From Phocaeicola salanitronis DSM 18170 (lineage in GTDB: Bacteria; Bacteroidota; Bacteroidia; Bacteroidales; Bacteroidaceae), in contig NC_015164.1 of NCBI RefSeq assembly GCF_000190575.1, forward strand, positions 2,744,001 to 2,808,000: a DNA stretch of 64,000 bases, in the 5' to 3' direction. The translations under genes were made by a program, and so were the position numbers. Of the stretch, positions 50,495 to 59,037 are shown piece by piece. The notes beneath the pieces were generated by a model. The model saw only the letters and a list, made by a program, of their open reading frames with translations. It was not told where the DNA came from and searched no databases. Position 1 is the first letter of the stretch, and every line of letters begins with the position of its first letter.

Positions 50495-52295
50495 TCTCTT
50501 TGATGGTTTGCGCCACGCTCATCCCTACCACTTCGGCGAGTTCTTCCAGCGAGGCTTTCTTGATGCGTGCCACGCTCTTGAAATGTTTCAGCAACGCTTC
50601 CTTACGCATTTTGCCTACGCCCTTGATGCCGTCCAGTGCCGAGGCAATCTGGCTTTTGCTTCGCTTGTCGCGATGGAAAGTGATGGCAAAGCGGTGGACT
50701 TCATTCTGTATGTTTTCCAATAAGTGGAAGAGGGGAGTCCCCTGCTTGAGTCCGATGTTTCTGGGTGGAAAGCCGAAGAGAATTTCCGAAGTGCGGTGTT
50801 TGTTGTCTTTGGCAAGTCCGGCTATCGGGATATGCAGACTGAGTTCGTCTTCGATGACTTGGCGCACCACTTCCATCTGTCCTTTGCCGCCATCGGTTAG
50901 AATCAGGTCGGGCAATTCTCCTTGCTCTTCCAGAATGCGTGTGTAGCGGCGGCGTACCACTTCTTGCATCGAAGCATAATCGTCGGGACCTACTACTGTC
51001 TTGATGATGTATTTGCGGTAGTCCTGTTTGCTGGGGCGTCCTTTCTTGAATACCACGCAAGCCGCTACGGCATCTGCTCCCTGGATGTTGGAATTGTCGA
51101 AGCACTCGATGTGAAGGGGAATTTTCTCCATGTGCAGTTGTTCCTGAATTTCCTTTAGCAGACGGACACTGCGTTGTTCGGGATTCAATTTTTCGGCTTG
51201 CTTCAGCCGGTCTACTTTGTATTGCTTTACGTTGAGGATGGACAACTCCAGCAGATGCTTCTTGTCGCCCCGCTGGGGAATGGTGAAAGTTACGTCTTCC
51301 ATTTCCAAATCTAACTCAAACGGCACGATGATTTCTTTCGACTGGCTTTTGTAGCGTTCGCGCATTTCTACGATGCCCATCTCCAGCAGTTCTTCTTTTG
51401 TTTCCTCCAGCCGCTTTTTGTATTCGAACGTGAAGGCTTGGTTGATACACCCGTTGGTGATGTGCAGATAGTTGATGTAGGCGGATTGCTCGTCGTCTTC
51501 GATGGAAAAGACATCGATGTTGTGCAGCACCGAACTTACCACTTCGCTTTTCGACCGGTAATTCTCAATCAGCTCGTATTTCTCTTTGATGAGCTGTGCT
51601 TCTTCAAACCGCATTTCATCGGCAAGCCGCATCATTTCCTGCATCATCCCTTGGCTCACTTTTTGCGTGTTTCCCTTTAGCAGTTCTTTAATGGATGCAA
51701 TGTTTGCCATATATTCTTCGTGCGATTGCGCTCCTATGCAGGGACCTTTGCAATTCTTGATGTGATATTCCAGGCAGACCCTGAATTTGCCCGCCTGAAT
51801 GTTTTCGGGTGTGAGAGCCAGGTGGCAAGTACGGAGAGGGTACAGTTTCTTGATAAGGTCGAGCATGGCTTGCATGGAAGGGAAATGGGTATAAGGTCCG
51901 AAGTAGGTGGAACCGTCGCGCACAATCTTCCGTGTCTTGAACACACGCGGAAAGTATTCGTTGCTCACGCAAATGGAAGGATAGCTTTTGTCATCTTTCA
52001 GCAAGACGTTGTAGCGGGGCTTGTATTTTTTGATAAGGTTGTTTTCGAGCAGGAGCGCATCTTCTTCCGTGTTTACCACGATGTAGCGTATGTCGGCTAT
52101 CCTGCTCACCAGAATACGGGTTTTTGCCGAGTGGTGGTCTTTCGAAAAATACGAGTAGACACGGCGCTTCAGGTTCTTTGCCTTCCCCACATAGATGATG
52201 GTTCCCTCTGCATTCAGGTATTGGTAGATGCCCGGGCTGGTTGGCAGGTTCATTACGATTCCCCGCAAGTATTCGTTGGTCTTCAGTTCTTCCAT
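50487..52295 (-). CDS. uvrC: Excinuclease ABC subunit C
   Basis: A 602-residue nucleotide-excision-repair nuclease making both incisions. The N-terminal GIY-YIG domain has SPGIYQYLNAEGTIIYVGKA; the UvrB-binding UVR helix pair is MMRLADEMRFEEAQLIKEKY; the C-terminal RNase-H-like part contains IECFDNSNIQGADAVAACVV with the second active site and LILTDGGKGQMEVV; tandem helix-hairpin-helix motifs follow (GIKGVGKMRKEALLKHF, LAEVVGMSVAQTI). Length is normal. Confidence 0.97.
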   Translation of the reverse strand: MEELKTNEYLRGIVMNLPTSPGIYQYLNAEGTIIYVGKAKNLKRRVYSYFSKDHHSAKTRILVSRIADIRYIVVNTEEDALLLENNLIKKYKPRYNVLLKDDKSYPSICVSNEYFPRVFKTRKIVRDGSTYFGPYTHFPSMQAMLDLIKKLYPLRTCHLALTPENIQAGKFRVCLEYHIKNCKGPCIGAQSHEEYMANIASIKELLKGNTQKVSQGMMQEMMRLADEMRFEEAQLIKEKYELIENYRSKSEVVSSVLHNIDVFSIEDDEQSAYINYLHITNGCINQAFTFEYKKRLEETKEELLEMGIVEMRERYKSQSKEIIVPFELDLEMEDVTFTIPQRGDKKHLLELSILNVKQYKVDRLKQAEKLNPEQRSVRLLKEIQEQLHMEKIPLHIECFDNSNIQGADAVAACVVFKKGRPSKQDYRKYIIKTVVGPDDYASMQEVVRRRYTRILEEQGELPDLILTDGGKGQMEVVRQVIEDELSLHIPIAGLAKDNKHRTSEILFGFPPRNIGLKQGTPLFHLLENIQNEVHRFAITFHRDKRSKSQIASALDGIKGVGKMRKEALLKHFKSVARIKKASLEELAEVVGMSVAQTIKETL

Positions 52296-52315
52296 TTTCG
52301 TAGTTCATTTGAGAT

Positions 52316-52424
52316 GACTAGTTGACTAGGTACTAGGGACTAGGTCTTAGATACTAAAGCTTTCTTCGCCACATCAATGGAGGTATTAAAACCTAGTCCC
52401 TAGTACCTGGTTAACTAGTCCCTG
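52316..52424. repeat. GACTAGGTACTAG-word hairpin
   Basis: Left arm GACTAGTTGACTAGGTACTA onward, right arm ACCTAGTCCCTAGTACCTGG onward, separated by a 40-base loop. Each arm repeats ACTAGG words. It fills the apt-uvrC gap. Confidence 0.75.
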
Positions 52425-52428
52425 CTGA

Positions 52429-52953
52429 TTATAATTGCAAGAGGGTAGTCACTTCCACGTCTTCGGGGAATGCCTTACGCCCGTTCAGCCCTTTCAGCTC
52501 AATGACGAAGTTGATGTAGGCTTGCTTGGCTCCGCATTTCTTAACCAGCCGATGAGTAGCCGCCATGGTGCCTCCTGTGGCGAGCAGGTCATCGTGAAGA
52601 AGCACTACGTCGTTTTCATCGATGGCATCGCGATGGATTTGGATGGTATCGGTTCCGTATTCTTTGGCGTAGGTCTCTTCGATGACTTCGGCGGGAAGCT
52701 TGCCCGGCTTGCGTGCCATGATGAAGCCGGCGCCTAACCGTGCCGCCAAGGCTCCGCCCAGAATAAAGCCTCTCGACTCGATGCCTACTACTTTGGTGAT
52801 GCCTTTGTCCTTGTACATCTCGTATAATTCGTCGATGAGCCCTTGCAGGCACTCCGCATTTTTGAAGAGCGTGGTTACGTCATAGAACAAGATTCCCGGC
52901 TTGGGGAAGTCTGGGATTTCTCTTAGATTTTTTCTTAATGTTTCTTTGTTCAT
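52429..52953 (-). CDS. apt: Adenine phosphoribosyltransferase
   Basis: A 174-residue purine salvage enzyme making AMP from adenine and PRPP. The PRPP-binding motif is VVLLHDDLLATGGTMAATHR; the N-terminal IPDFPKPGILFYDVTTLFK and VVGIESRGFILGGALAARLG blocks are diagnostic for APT. Length is standard. The parS palindrome lies in its 56-base upstream gap to mnmG. Confidence 0.96.
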   Translation of the reverse strand: MNKETLRKNLREIPDFPKPGILFYDVTTLFKNAECLQGLIDELYEMYKDKGITKVVGIESRGFILGGALAARLGAGFIMARKPGKLPAEVIEETYAKEYGTDTIQIHRDAIDENDVVLLHDDLLATGGTMAATHRLVKKCGAKQAYINFVIELKGLNGRKAFPEDVEVTTLLQL

Positions 52954-52986
52954 AGCCAGTGTTTTATGATTGTTTCTTAAACTTGT

Positions 52987-53002
52987 TGTTTCACGTGAAA
53001 CA
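52987..53002. promoter_or_regulatory. parS chromosome-partition site
   Basis: TGTTTCACGTGAAACA is a perfect 16-base palindrome identical to the general ParB-binding parS consensus. It lies between mnmG and apt, outside both genes. parS sites cluster near chromosome origins, and mnmG (gidA) is origin-linked in many bacteria. Confidence 0.9.
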
Positions 53003-53009
53003 TTGTGCT

Positions 53010-54881
53010 TTACCTGCCCAGCAGGACAAGGAGCACGTTGATGTCGCTGGGCGAGATACCCGGTATGCGGCTTGCCTGTGCCAGTGTCTCGGGATCTATC
53101 TTGATAAGCTTCTGACGTGCTTCGGTGGAGAGCGAGTTCAGGTTGGCATAGTCGAACCGTCCCTTTATCTTGATGCTTTCCAGCCGGTGTATCTTGTCGG
53201 CTATCATCCGTTCGCGGTCGATGTAGCCTTGGTATTTTATCAGCACCTCCGCGGCTTCGAGGGTCTCTTCTTTCCGGTCGGTCACTTTATCCAGTTCAGC
53301 TTGGAAGGCGGGGATGTGCGGCGCGATGTTTTCGATGGTGATTTGCGGGCGGCTCAGCAGGTCGATTAACTTGCATCCGTGGGCAAGCCTTGCCGTGCCC
53401 AGACTCTCCAGTGTGTCGTTGATTTTATCGGTTTTGATGGAGTAGACCTTGGCAAACTCTACCAGATGCTGTATCATTTCCCGCTTGCGGCAAAGCATGT
53501 CGTAGCGGTCGCGCTTGGCAAGGCCGAGGCGGTAAGCCCGTTCGGTAAGGCGCATGTCGGCATCGTCCTGACGGAGCAAGATGCGGTATTCGGCGCGTGA
53601 AGTAAACATGCGGTAAGGCTCGTCCACGCCTTTTGTCACGAGGTCGTCTATCAGCACGCCGATGTAAGCCTCGTCCCTTCCCAATACGAACGGTTCGCCT
53701 CCGGTGCAGTTCTGGTGTGCGTTGATGCCGGCAATGATGCCTTGCCCGCCTGCTTCCTCGTATCCGGTAGTGCCGTTCACTTGTCCGGCGAAGAACAGGT
53801 TCTTGATGACCTTCGATTCCAGCGTATGCGTGAGCTGGGTGGGGTCGAAATAATCGTATTCGATGGCATAGCCCGGGCGGTAAGCCACTACGTTGCGGAA
53901 GCATGGTATCTTACGCAGGGCGGCAAACTGGATGTCCATCGGGAGCGAAGACGAGAAGCCGTTCAGGTAAAGCTCGCGGGTCGTTTCGCCTTCGGGTTCC
54001 AGGAAAAGCTGGTGTTGCGGCTTGTCGGGGAAGGTCACGATTTTGGTCTCGATGCTGGGGCAATAGCGCGGACCGATGCTTTGGATTTGCCCGTTGTAGA
54101 GAGGAGAGTCGGCAAGCCCGCTCCGCAATACGGCGTGCACTTCCTCGTTTGTATAACATGTCCAGCATTGCAATTGCTTCAGGTGGCGCGGTTCGCTCAT
54201 GAAAGAGAAGCTATGGAAATCATTTTCTCCGTCTTGTGTCTCCATGAGCGAGAAGTCTACACTCCGTGCGTCGATGCGTACGGGGGTACCTGTCTTCATC
54301 CGTCCGGCGGTAATGCCGTGCCGGGTGATGGATTCGGTCAGGTGATACGAAGCCGGTTCGGCGCACCGTCCTCCGGCGAGCATCTTGCGTCCGATGTGCA
54401 TCAGCCCGTTCAGGAACGTGCCTGCGGTAAGGATGACACACCGTGCGTAGAAGGTGACACCCCAGCAGGTGACCACTCCTTTTACTTCTCCGTCTTCTAC
54501 CAGCAGTTCTTCTACCGTGTCTTGCCAGATATGCAGGTTGGGGATGTTTTCCAGTATCTCGCGCCAGGTCCAGATGAACTTCGCCCGGTCGCACTGGGCG
54601 CGGGGGCTCCACATGGCAGGTCCTTTCGAGCGGTTGAGCATCCGGAACTGGATGGCGGTGCGGTCGGTCACGATTCCCATATAGCCTCCCAGCGCGTCAA
54701 TCTCCCTTACGATTTGTCCTTTGGCGATTCCGCCCACGGCAGGGTTGCAGCTCATCTGGGCAATCTTGTTCATGTCCATCGTAATGAGGCAGGTCTTCGA
54801 ACCTAAGTTGGCGGAAGCCGCCGCGGCTTCGCATCCGGCATGTCCCGCCCCGATTACAATCACGTCGTAGTTAAAATCCAT
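53010..54881 (-). CDS. mnmG: tRNA uridine-5-carboxymethylaminomethyl modification enzyme
   Basis: A 623-residue FAD enzyme (GidA) that with MnmE installs the cmnm5 group on U34. The FAD motif is IVIGAGHAGCEAAAASANLG. The conserved cysteines lie in MSCNPAVGGIAKGQIVRE and near PCFRNVVAYRPGYAIEYDYF. GQVNGTTGYEEAGGQGIIAG and the C-terminal helical MnmE-binding region ending SPSDINVLLVLLGR complete it. Its product acts on the same nucleotide as the MnmA paralogue at 15557. Confidence 0.97.
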   Translation of the reverse strand: MDFNYDVIVIGAGHAGCEAAAASANLGSKTCLITMDMNKIAQMSCNPAVGGIAKGQIVREIDALGGYMGIVTDRTAIQFRMLNRSKGPAMWSPRAQCDRAKFIWTWREILENIPNLHIWQDTVEELLVEDGEVKGVVTCWGVTFYARCVILTAGTFLNGLMHIGRKMLAGGRCAEPASYHLTESITRHGITAGRMKTGTPVRIDARSVDFSLMETQDGENDFHSFSFMSEPRHLKQLQCWTCYTNEEVHAVLRSGLADSPLYNGQIQSIGPRYCPSIETKIVTFPDKPQHQLFLEPEGETTRELYLNGFSSSLPMDIQFAALRKIPCFRNVVAYRPGYAIEYDYFDPTQLTHTLESKVIKNLFFAGQVNGTTGYEEAGGQGIIAGINAHQNCTGGEPFVLGRDEAYIGVLIDDLVTKGVDEPYRMFTSRAEYRILLRQDDADMRLTERAYRLGLAKRDRYDMLCRKREMIQHLVEFAKVYSIKTDKINDTLESLGTARLAHGCKLIDLLSRPQITIENIAPHIPAFQAELDKVTDRKEETLEAAEVLIKYQGYIDRERMIADKIHRLESIKIKGRFDYANLNSLSTEARQKLIKIDPETLAQASRIPGISPSDINVLLVLLGR

Positions 54882-54960
54882 TCGTCTTTACATTTTAATA
54901 TACGGCACAAAAATACGAAAAAAAGGTGGGTTAAGCTATGGAATAAGGGAAAAAGAAAAA

Positions 54961-55018
54961 GGCACCTATATGCATCGGGCGATGCATATAGGTGCGTGGG
55001 TGGATGCATATAGGTGCC
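54961..55018. repeat. GATGCATATAGGTGC triple repeat
   Basis: GGCACCTATATGCATC (54961-54976) pairs with GATGCATATAGGTGC (54981-54995); a second direct copy GATGCATATAGGTGCC follows at 55003-55018. Left and either right arm could pair, giving two alternative hairpins. It lies in the ybeY-mnmG gap. Confidence 0.8.
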
Positions 55019-55047
55019 TGGCTCTGTGTCCTCCGTGGTGAATCACG

Positions 55048-55470
55048 TCAACCCATTTCCGCCAGCAGGGCGAGTGCCTTGTTCTCGGCGGCTTCCATGA
55101 TTTCACGCTCGCCCGGACCTTTGTCGTTGATGCCGCACAGGTGCAGGATGCCGTGGATGATGACCCGGTGCAGCTCGGTGTCATACGGGGCATTGAATTG
55201 TTCGGCATTGGTGCGCACCGTGTCGAGGCTGATAAACAGGTCGCCCGCAATGCGGTTTCCTTCGGAATAGTCGAAGGTGATGATGTCGGTATAATAATCG
55301 TGTTGCAGGTATTGGCGGTTCACCTCCAATATCTTCTCATCGGAGCAGAAGATGTAGGCTATCTCTCCCACCTTCTTTCCATACGTTTGGGCGACGGCTT
55401 TCACCCATTCCGTGGTCTCTCTTTTCCTGATAGAGGGCATTTCCACTCCCTCGGTCTGATACGTAATCAT
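55048..55470 (-). CDS. ybeY: Endoribonuclease YbeY
   Basis: A 140-residue zinc-dependent RNase used in 16S rRNA maturation and ribosome quality control. The metal site is RVIIHGILHLCGINDKGPGE; the third ligand position holds Asp instead of His, common in Bacteroidetes. YTDIITFDYSEGNRIAGDLF is the other family block. It sits upstream of mnmG in the one-directional minus-strand run. Confidence 0.95.
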   Translation of the reverse strand: MITYQTEGVEMPSIRKRETTEWVKAVAQTYGKKVGEIAYIFCSDEKILEVNRQYLQHDYYTDIITFDYSEGNRIAGDLFISLDTVRTNAEQFNAPYDTELHRVIIHGILHLCGINDKGPGEREIMEAAENKALALLAEMG

Positions 55471-55492
55471 AGTTGACTTGTGTTTTTATATT

Positions 55493-55582
55493 GAACACAG
55501 AGACACAGAGTCACGGAGTTTTTTATTTGAGAAAATAAAGATGTAAATGAAAAATTCTCTGTGTCTCCGTGTCTCTGTGTTC
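55493..55582. repeat. ACAGAGACACAGAG-word hairpin
   Basis: Arms GAACACAGAGACACAGAGTC onward and the complement ending GTCTCTGTGTTC, made of ACAGAG/ACACGGAG words. It fills the gap between the SpmAB-type gene and ybeY. Confidence 0.8.
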
Positions 55583-55588
55583 CTAAAA

Positions 55589-56818
55589 TTAGAAGAATAA
55601 ATAGCAAACGAATATCGCGGCAAGGATGCCCGCAAAGTCTGCAAGCAAGCCGCAAGGTACGGCATGGCGGGTCTTTGCTACGCCTACGCTTCCGAAGTAC
55701 ACCGCAAGGATATAAAACGTGGTGTCGGTAGAGCCTTGGAAGATACATGCCAACCGTCCTACGAACGAATCTGCTCCGTAGGTGCTCATGGCATCTACCA
55801 TCAATCCGCGTGCACCGCTTCCGCTTAACGGTTTCATCAGAGCCGTAGGAAGCGCGCCTACGAAATCGCTATCCAGCCCACACATCTCTACCAGCGAGGC
55901 AATGCCTTGGGTCAAGTAATCCATACACCCCGAAGCACGGAACACGCCGATAGCCACCAGTATCGCCACCAGATAGGGGATGATGCGCACGGCGGTGGTG
56001 AATCCCTCTTTCGCTCCTTCGATGAATGCATCGTACACATTCACTTTCTTGCGGATGCCCGCCGCGATGAACCCGATGATAATCACGAACAGGAAAACAT
56101 TGGCAAAGGTGGTAGAGTAGAGGTCGATTTGGTCTTGTGACAAGGTGCTGAAGAACCAGATGATGCCTGTTATGAATGCGATTGCTCCTCCTAAAAAGAG
56201 CAGAATCGTGCGGTTCAAAAGGTTGATGCGCTGATAAAGAGCCACGGCAATGATACCGGCAAGGGTGGAAATAAAGGTGGCGATGAGTATCGGCACGAAT
56301 ACATCGGTGGGTTGTGCCGCCCCCAGCTGGGCGCGGTAGACCATGATGCTGATAGGTATCAGGGTCAGTCCCGAAGTGTTTATCACCAGGAACATAATCA
56401 TCGGGTTGGTGGCGGTATCTTTCTTTGGATTCAGTTCTTGCAAGCCTTCCATGGCTTTCAGCCCGAGGGGCGTGGCGGCATTGTCCAATCCCAACATATT
56501 GGCCGCCATGTTCATAAAGATGCTTCCCGTTACGGGATGCCCTTTGGGAATGTCGGGAAAGAGTTTGGAAAACAAAGGGCTAAGCACGCGCGAGAAAAGG
56601 GCGATGACTCCGCCTTGCTCGCCAATGCGCATGATGCCCATCCAAAGTGCCAGCACACCGGTCAGCCCGAGGGAAATCTCGAATGCCGACTTGGAAGAGG
56701 CAAAGGTGGAGTTGATGATGTCGGGGAATACCTCCGCGTCACCAAAGAATACCAGCCGTATTGTGGCAACAATAAAAGCCAGCACGAAGAAAGCAATCCA
56801 GATGTAGTTCAGAACCAT
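55589..56818 (-). CDS. SpmA-SpmB fusion, nucleoside-recognition (Gate) membrane protein
   Basis: A 409-residue inner-membrane protein with about ten hydrophobic segments and two Gate domains. The first half resembles spore maturation protein SpmA (GVLALWMGIMRIGEQGGVI, FMNMAANMLGLDNAATPLGL) and the second SpmB (EGAKEGFTTAVRIIPYLVAI, TALMKPLSGSGARGLMVDAM, GSTDTTFYILAVYFGSVGV). In Firmicutes these are separate sporulation genes; this lineage does not sporulate. A transport or nucleoside-related role is possible but unproven. Confidence 0.9.
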   Translation of the reverse strand: MVLNYIWIAFFVLAFIVATIRLVFFGDAEVFPDIINSTFASSKSAFEISLGLTGVLALWMGIMRIGEQGGVIALFSRVLSPLFSKLFPDIPKGHPVTGSIFMNMAANMLGLDNAATPLGLKAMEGLQELNPKKDTATNPMIMFLVINTSGLTLIPISIMVYRAQLGAAQPTDVFVPILIATFISTLAGIIAVALYQRINLLNRTILLFLGGAIAFITGIIWFFSTLSQDQIDLYSTTFANVFLFVIIIGFIAAGIRKKVNVYDAFIEGAKEGFTTAVRIIPYLVAILVAIGVFRASGCMDYLTQGIASLVEMCGLDSDFVGALPTALMKPLSGSGARGLMVDAMSTYGADSFVGRLACIFQGSTDTTFYILAVYFGSVGVAKTRHAVPCGLLADFAGILAAIFVCYLFF

Positions 56819-56856
56819 AGTCTTATTGTTTTGTCAAGTAAGCAGATGTCTTTATG

Positions 56857-56931
56857 AAACGCAGATTAGCGCAAATTTTCGCAGATTATTATTTTCCCTA
56901 TCTGTGAGAATCTGCGTTAATCTGCGTTTTA
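56857..56931. repeat. CGCAGATTA hairpin, copy 3
   Basis: Arms AAACGCAGATTAGCGCAAAT onward and the complement ending GTTAATCTGCGTTTT. The words are the same as at 39493 and 43331. It lies in the leader region of the SpmAB-type gene. Confidence 0.8.
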
Positions 56932-57012
56932 AAGTTGGAAACATAAAGATTTGTGCCTCATTTTCTGTTATTAAAATTCTCCGCAAAAGTAAAGAATTAA
57001 TTCCGAAAATGA

Positions 57013-57021
57013 TAACTTTGC
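57013..57021 (+). promoter_or_regulatory. -7 box of the DUF3810 gene
   Basis: TAACTTTGC matches the -7 consensus exactly and ends 4 bases before the ATG, implying a leaderless or nearly leaderless mRNA. No clear TTTG is found at -33. Confidence 0.45.
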
Positions 57022-57025
57022 ATTC

Positions 57026-58075
57026 ATGAAATACATTCGATTCCGATATATTCGTTGGGCGGTACTGGCTCTGCTTCTGATAGGTGTGTGGATGTTCCGC
57101 TGGATACCCGGTGCCGGAGAATGGTACGCACGGGAGGTATATCCTGGGCTTTCCGTTTGCCTTTCGGGTGTGGCTTCGGTAGTTCCGTTCTCGCTTTGCG
57201 AAGTGACGGTTATCGGGATTGGAGGCTTCCTGCTGGTTTATCCTTTTGTGGCACGGCGGAAGAAACGGAGCGGATGGCACATCTTAGGGCGTGAAGTGGA
57301 AGTGTTGGTGTGGGTTTACGTCTGGTTCTATTGGGGCTGGGGGATGAATTACTTCCGGAATGACTTCTTTTCCCGTTCGGGCGTAGCGCGTGTTTCGTAT
57401 GAAGAGGCACGGTTTCATCGTTTTCTCGAAGCCTATACCGATAGCTTGAATGCCACGTATGGTGTGCAGATGTCCTTGTCTGAAACCGGAATGCAAAACG
57501 AGGTGAAACGGATATACCGGCATGTGCCGGAGCGGTTCGGGCTGACCGTTCCGAAAGACTTTCAGCATCCGAAGCGCTCTTTGGTAAACGGACTGTATTC
57601 GAAAGTCGGTGTGCTGGGCTATATGGGACCTTTCTTTGATGAGTCGCACGTCAATCACGAATTGCTTCCGGCACAATACCCGTTTACGTATGCTCACGAG
57701 CTTTCCCACCTGCTGGGCGTGAGCCAGGAAGCCGAAGCCAATTTCTGGGCGTATCAGGTTTGCGTCCGCTCCGCAAATAGGTACGTGCGCTATTGCGGAT
57801 ACTTCGGTTTGCTACCTTATATATATAGGGACGCTTATCGGATATTGGGCGAAGCCGGCTGTAAAGAATGGGCAAGCCATATCCGTTCCGACATTATGCG
57901 GGAACTCCGCGCGAAAGAAATTTATTGGGGAGAACGGTATAGCCCGTGGATAGGTGCGGTACAGGATGCTGTCTATAACTGGTACCTGAAAGGAAACTGT
58001 ATCCCGTCGGGGACGAAGAATTATGGCGAGGTGACAGGTATGATTCTTTCCTTGCCCGAAAACTGGTGGCAATGA
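57026..58075 (+). CDS. DUF3810 putative membrane zinc metalloprotease
   Basis: A 349-residue membrane protein. Three hydrophobic segments lie in the first 110 residues (AVLALLLIGVWMF, VTVIGIGGFLLVYPFV, VWVYVWFYWGWGMNYF). The soluble part has FTYAHELSHLLGVSQEAEAN, an HExxH zinc site with a downstream Glu (EAEANF) that could be the third ligand. DUF3810 is a Bacteroidetes family with no known substrate. It is divergent from the SpmAB-type gene. The following 256-base gap holds no gene, only a small CTATTTG-TCG-CAAATAG hairpin. Confidence 0.85.
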   Translation: MKYIRFRYIRWAVLALLLIGVWMFRWIPGAGEWYAREVYPGLSVCLSGVASVVPFSLCEVTVIGIGGFLLVYPFVARRKKRSGWHILGREVEVLVWVYVWFYWGWGMNYFRNDFFSRSGVARVSYEEARFHRFLEAYTDSLNATYGVQMSLSETGMQNEVKRIYRHVPERFGLTVPKDFQHPKRSLVNGLYSKVGVLGYMGPFFDESHVNHELLPAQYPFTYAHELSHLLGVSQEAEANFWAYQVCVRSANRYVRYCGYFGLLPYIYRDAYRILGEAGCKEWASHIRSDIMRELRAKEIYWGERYSPWIGAVQDAVYNWYLKGNCIPSGTKNYGEVTGMILSLPENWWQ

Positions 58076-58331
58076 GGCTGCGAGAATTGAAAAATTACGT
58101 AGGGGAGGCGGGAAGGTCTTTGATTTTGCGATTCTGAATGGTTGAAGGATACCGTATGGGATAAGTTTTCCTTTCTATTTGTCGCAAATAGGAGAGGATA
58201 GGATGCAGATTTGTTTCCTTTTGCTTGGCTATTTGCGCTTATCGTGTCAATTTGATGAATTTACGTTGGTTGATATCTGATGCGCATTTAGAAAAATATC
58301 CCGCAATTCATGCTCCGGTTTCAAGTTCCTT

Positions 58332-58958
58332 CTATTTTCGTCCGAAATCAGCCGGTACTTCACCCCATTTCTCAGTCTCCCATTTTAGTAAAGGAGTGGT
58401 GTAGGCATTTTCTTTCAACCATTTCTCGGCACGTTCTATCAGGCGAAACAATTCTTCGGTCTTTGCCGTACGCTCCAGTTTGGTTTTGCATTTCTTTTGC
58501 TTCACCCAGCTCAAGGCGTTCCGGCTATCTGAATAGACAGGCATTGAGATGTTCTTTTGTTTTAACAAAGCAAGGGCATGTACGATGGCAAGGAATTCGC
58601 CGATATTGTTTGTTCCATATACGGGACCGAAGTGAAAGATTTCCTGCCCCGTCAACAGATACACACCCCGGTACTCCATCGGACCTGGATTACCGCTGCA
58701 TGCCGCATCTACGGCAAGGCAATTCAAGTCGAAACCGGAAGGCAAGCGTTTTTCAAAAGATTGGCTTGCCGTTTCTTTATGGGGCTGCAGGTAATGGTGC
58801 GGAGGGGTAACCAATGCCTTTTCTGCTTCTTCACGTGTATCAAACGATTTATAGAGCGCACCCTTATAGCCTTTAATCTGTAGCTGGCAATCTGTCCACG
58901 AGTCGTACACACCTGGTTCTACGCCTTTCCACACCACGTAAAATTTCTTCTTTCCCAT
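58332..58958 (-). CDS. Ribonuclease H with viroplasmin-type N-terminal domain
   Basis: A 208-residue RNase HI that removes RNA from RNA-DNA hybrids. The start is MGKKKFYVVWKG, because the N-terminal hybrid-binding domain (YVVWKGVEPGVYDSWTDCQ, FDTREEAEKAL) begins there; an ATG 13 codons upstream is not needed. The catalytic residues are Asp in AVDAACSGNPG, Glu in NNIGEFLAIVHAL and Asp in MPVYSDSRNALSW, with a final Asp near the C-terminus. It is downstream of argS across the CACAGATTA hairpin. Confidence 0.93.
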   Translation of the reverse strand: MGKKKFYVVWKGVEPGVYDSWTDCQLQIKGYKGALYKSFDTREEAEKALVTPPHHYLQPHKETASQSFEKRLPSGFDLNCLAVDAACSGNPGPMEYRGVYLLTGQEIFHFGPVYGTNNIGEFLAIVHALALLKQKNISMPVYSDSRNALSWVKQKKCKTKLERTAKTEELFRLIERAEKWLKENAYTTPLLKWETEKWGEVPADFGRK

Positions 58959-58970
58959 ATAATTTCTTTT

Positions 58971-59029
58971 TTCACCACAGATTACACAGATTTTCAATCA
59001 ATTTTTTAATCTGTGTAATTTGTGGTGAA
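58971..59029. repeat. CACAGATTACACAGATT hairpin, copy 2
   Basis: Arms TTCACCACAGATTACACAGA onward (58971-58992) and the complement (59008-59029) with one mismatch, around a 15-base loop. It lies 9 bases past the argS stop and may act as a transcript end. Confidence 0.82.
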
Positions 59030-59037
59030 GCTGTTTC

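Noticed and set aside
39493..56931. CRISPR array
   Set aside because: Repeats are short, inverted and arranged as hairpins between genes, without regular spacers or cas genes.
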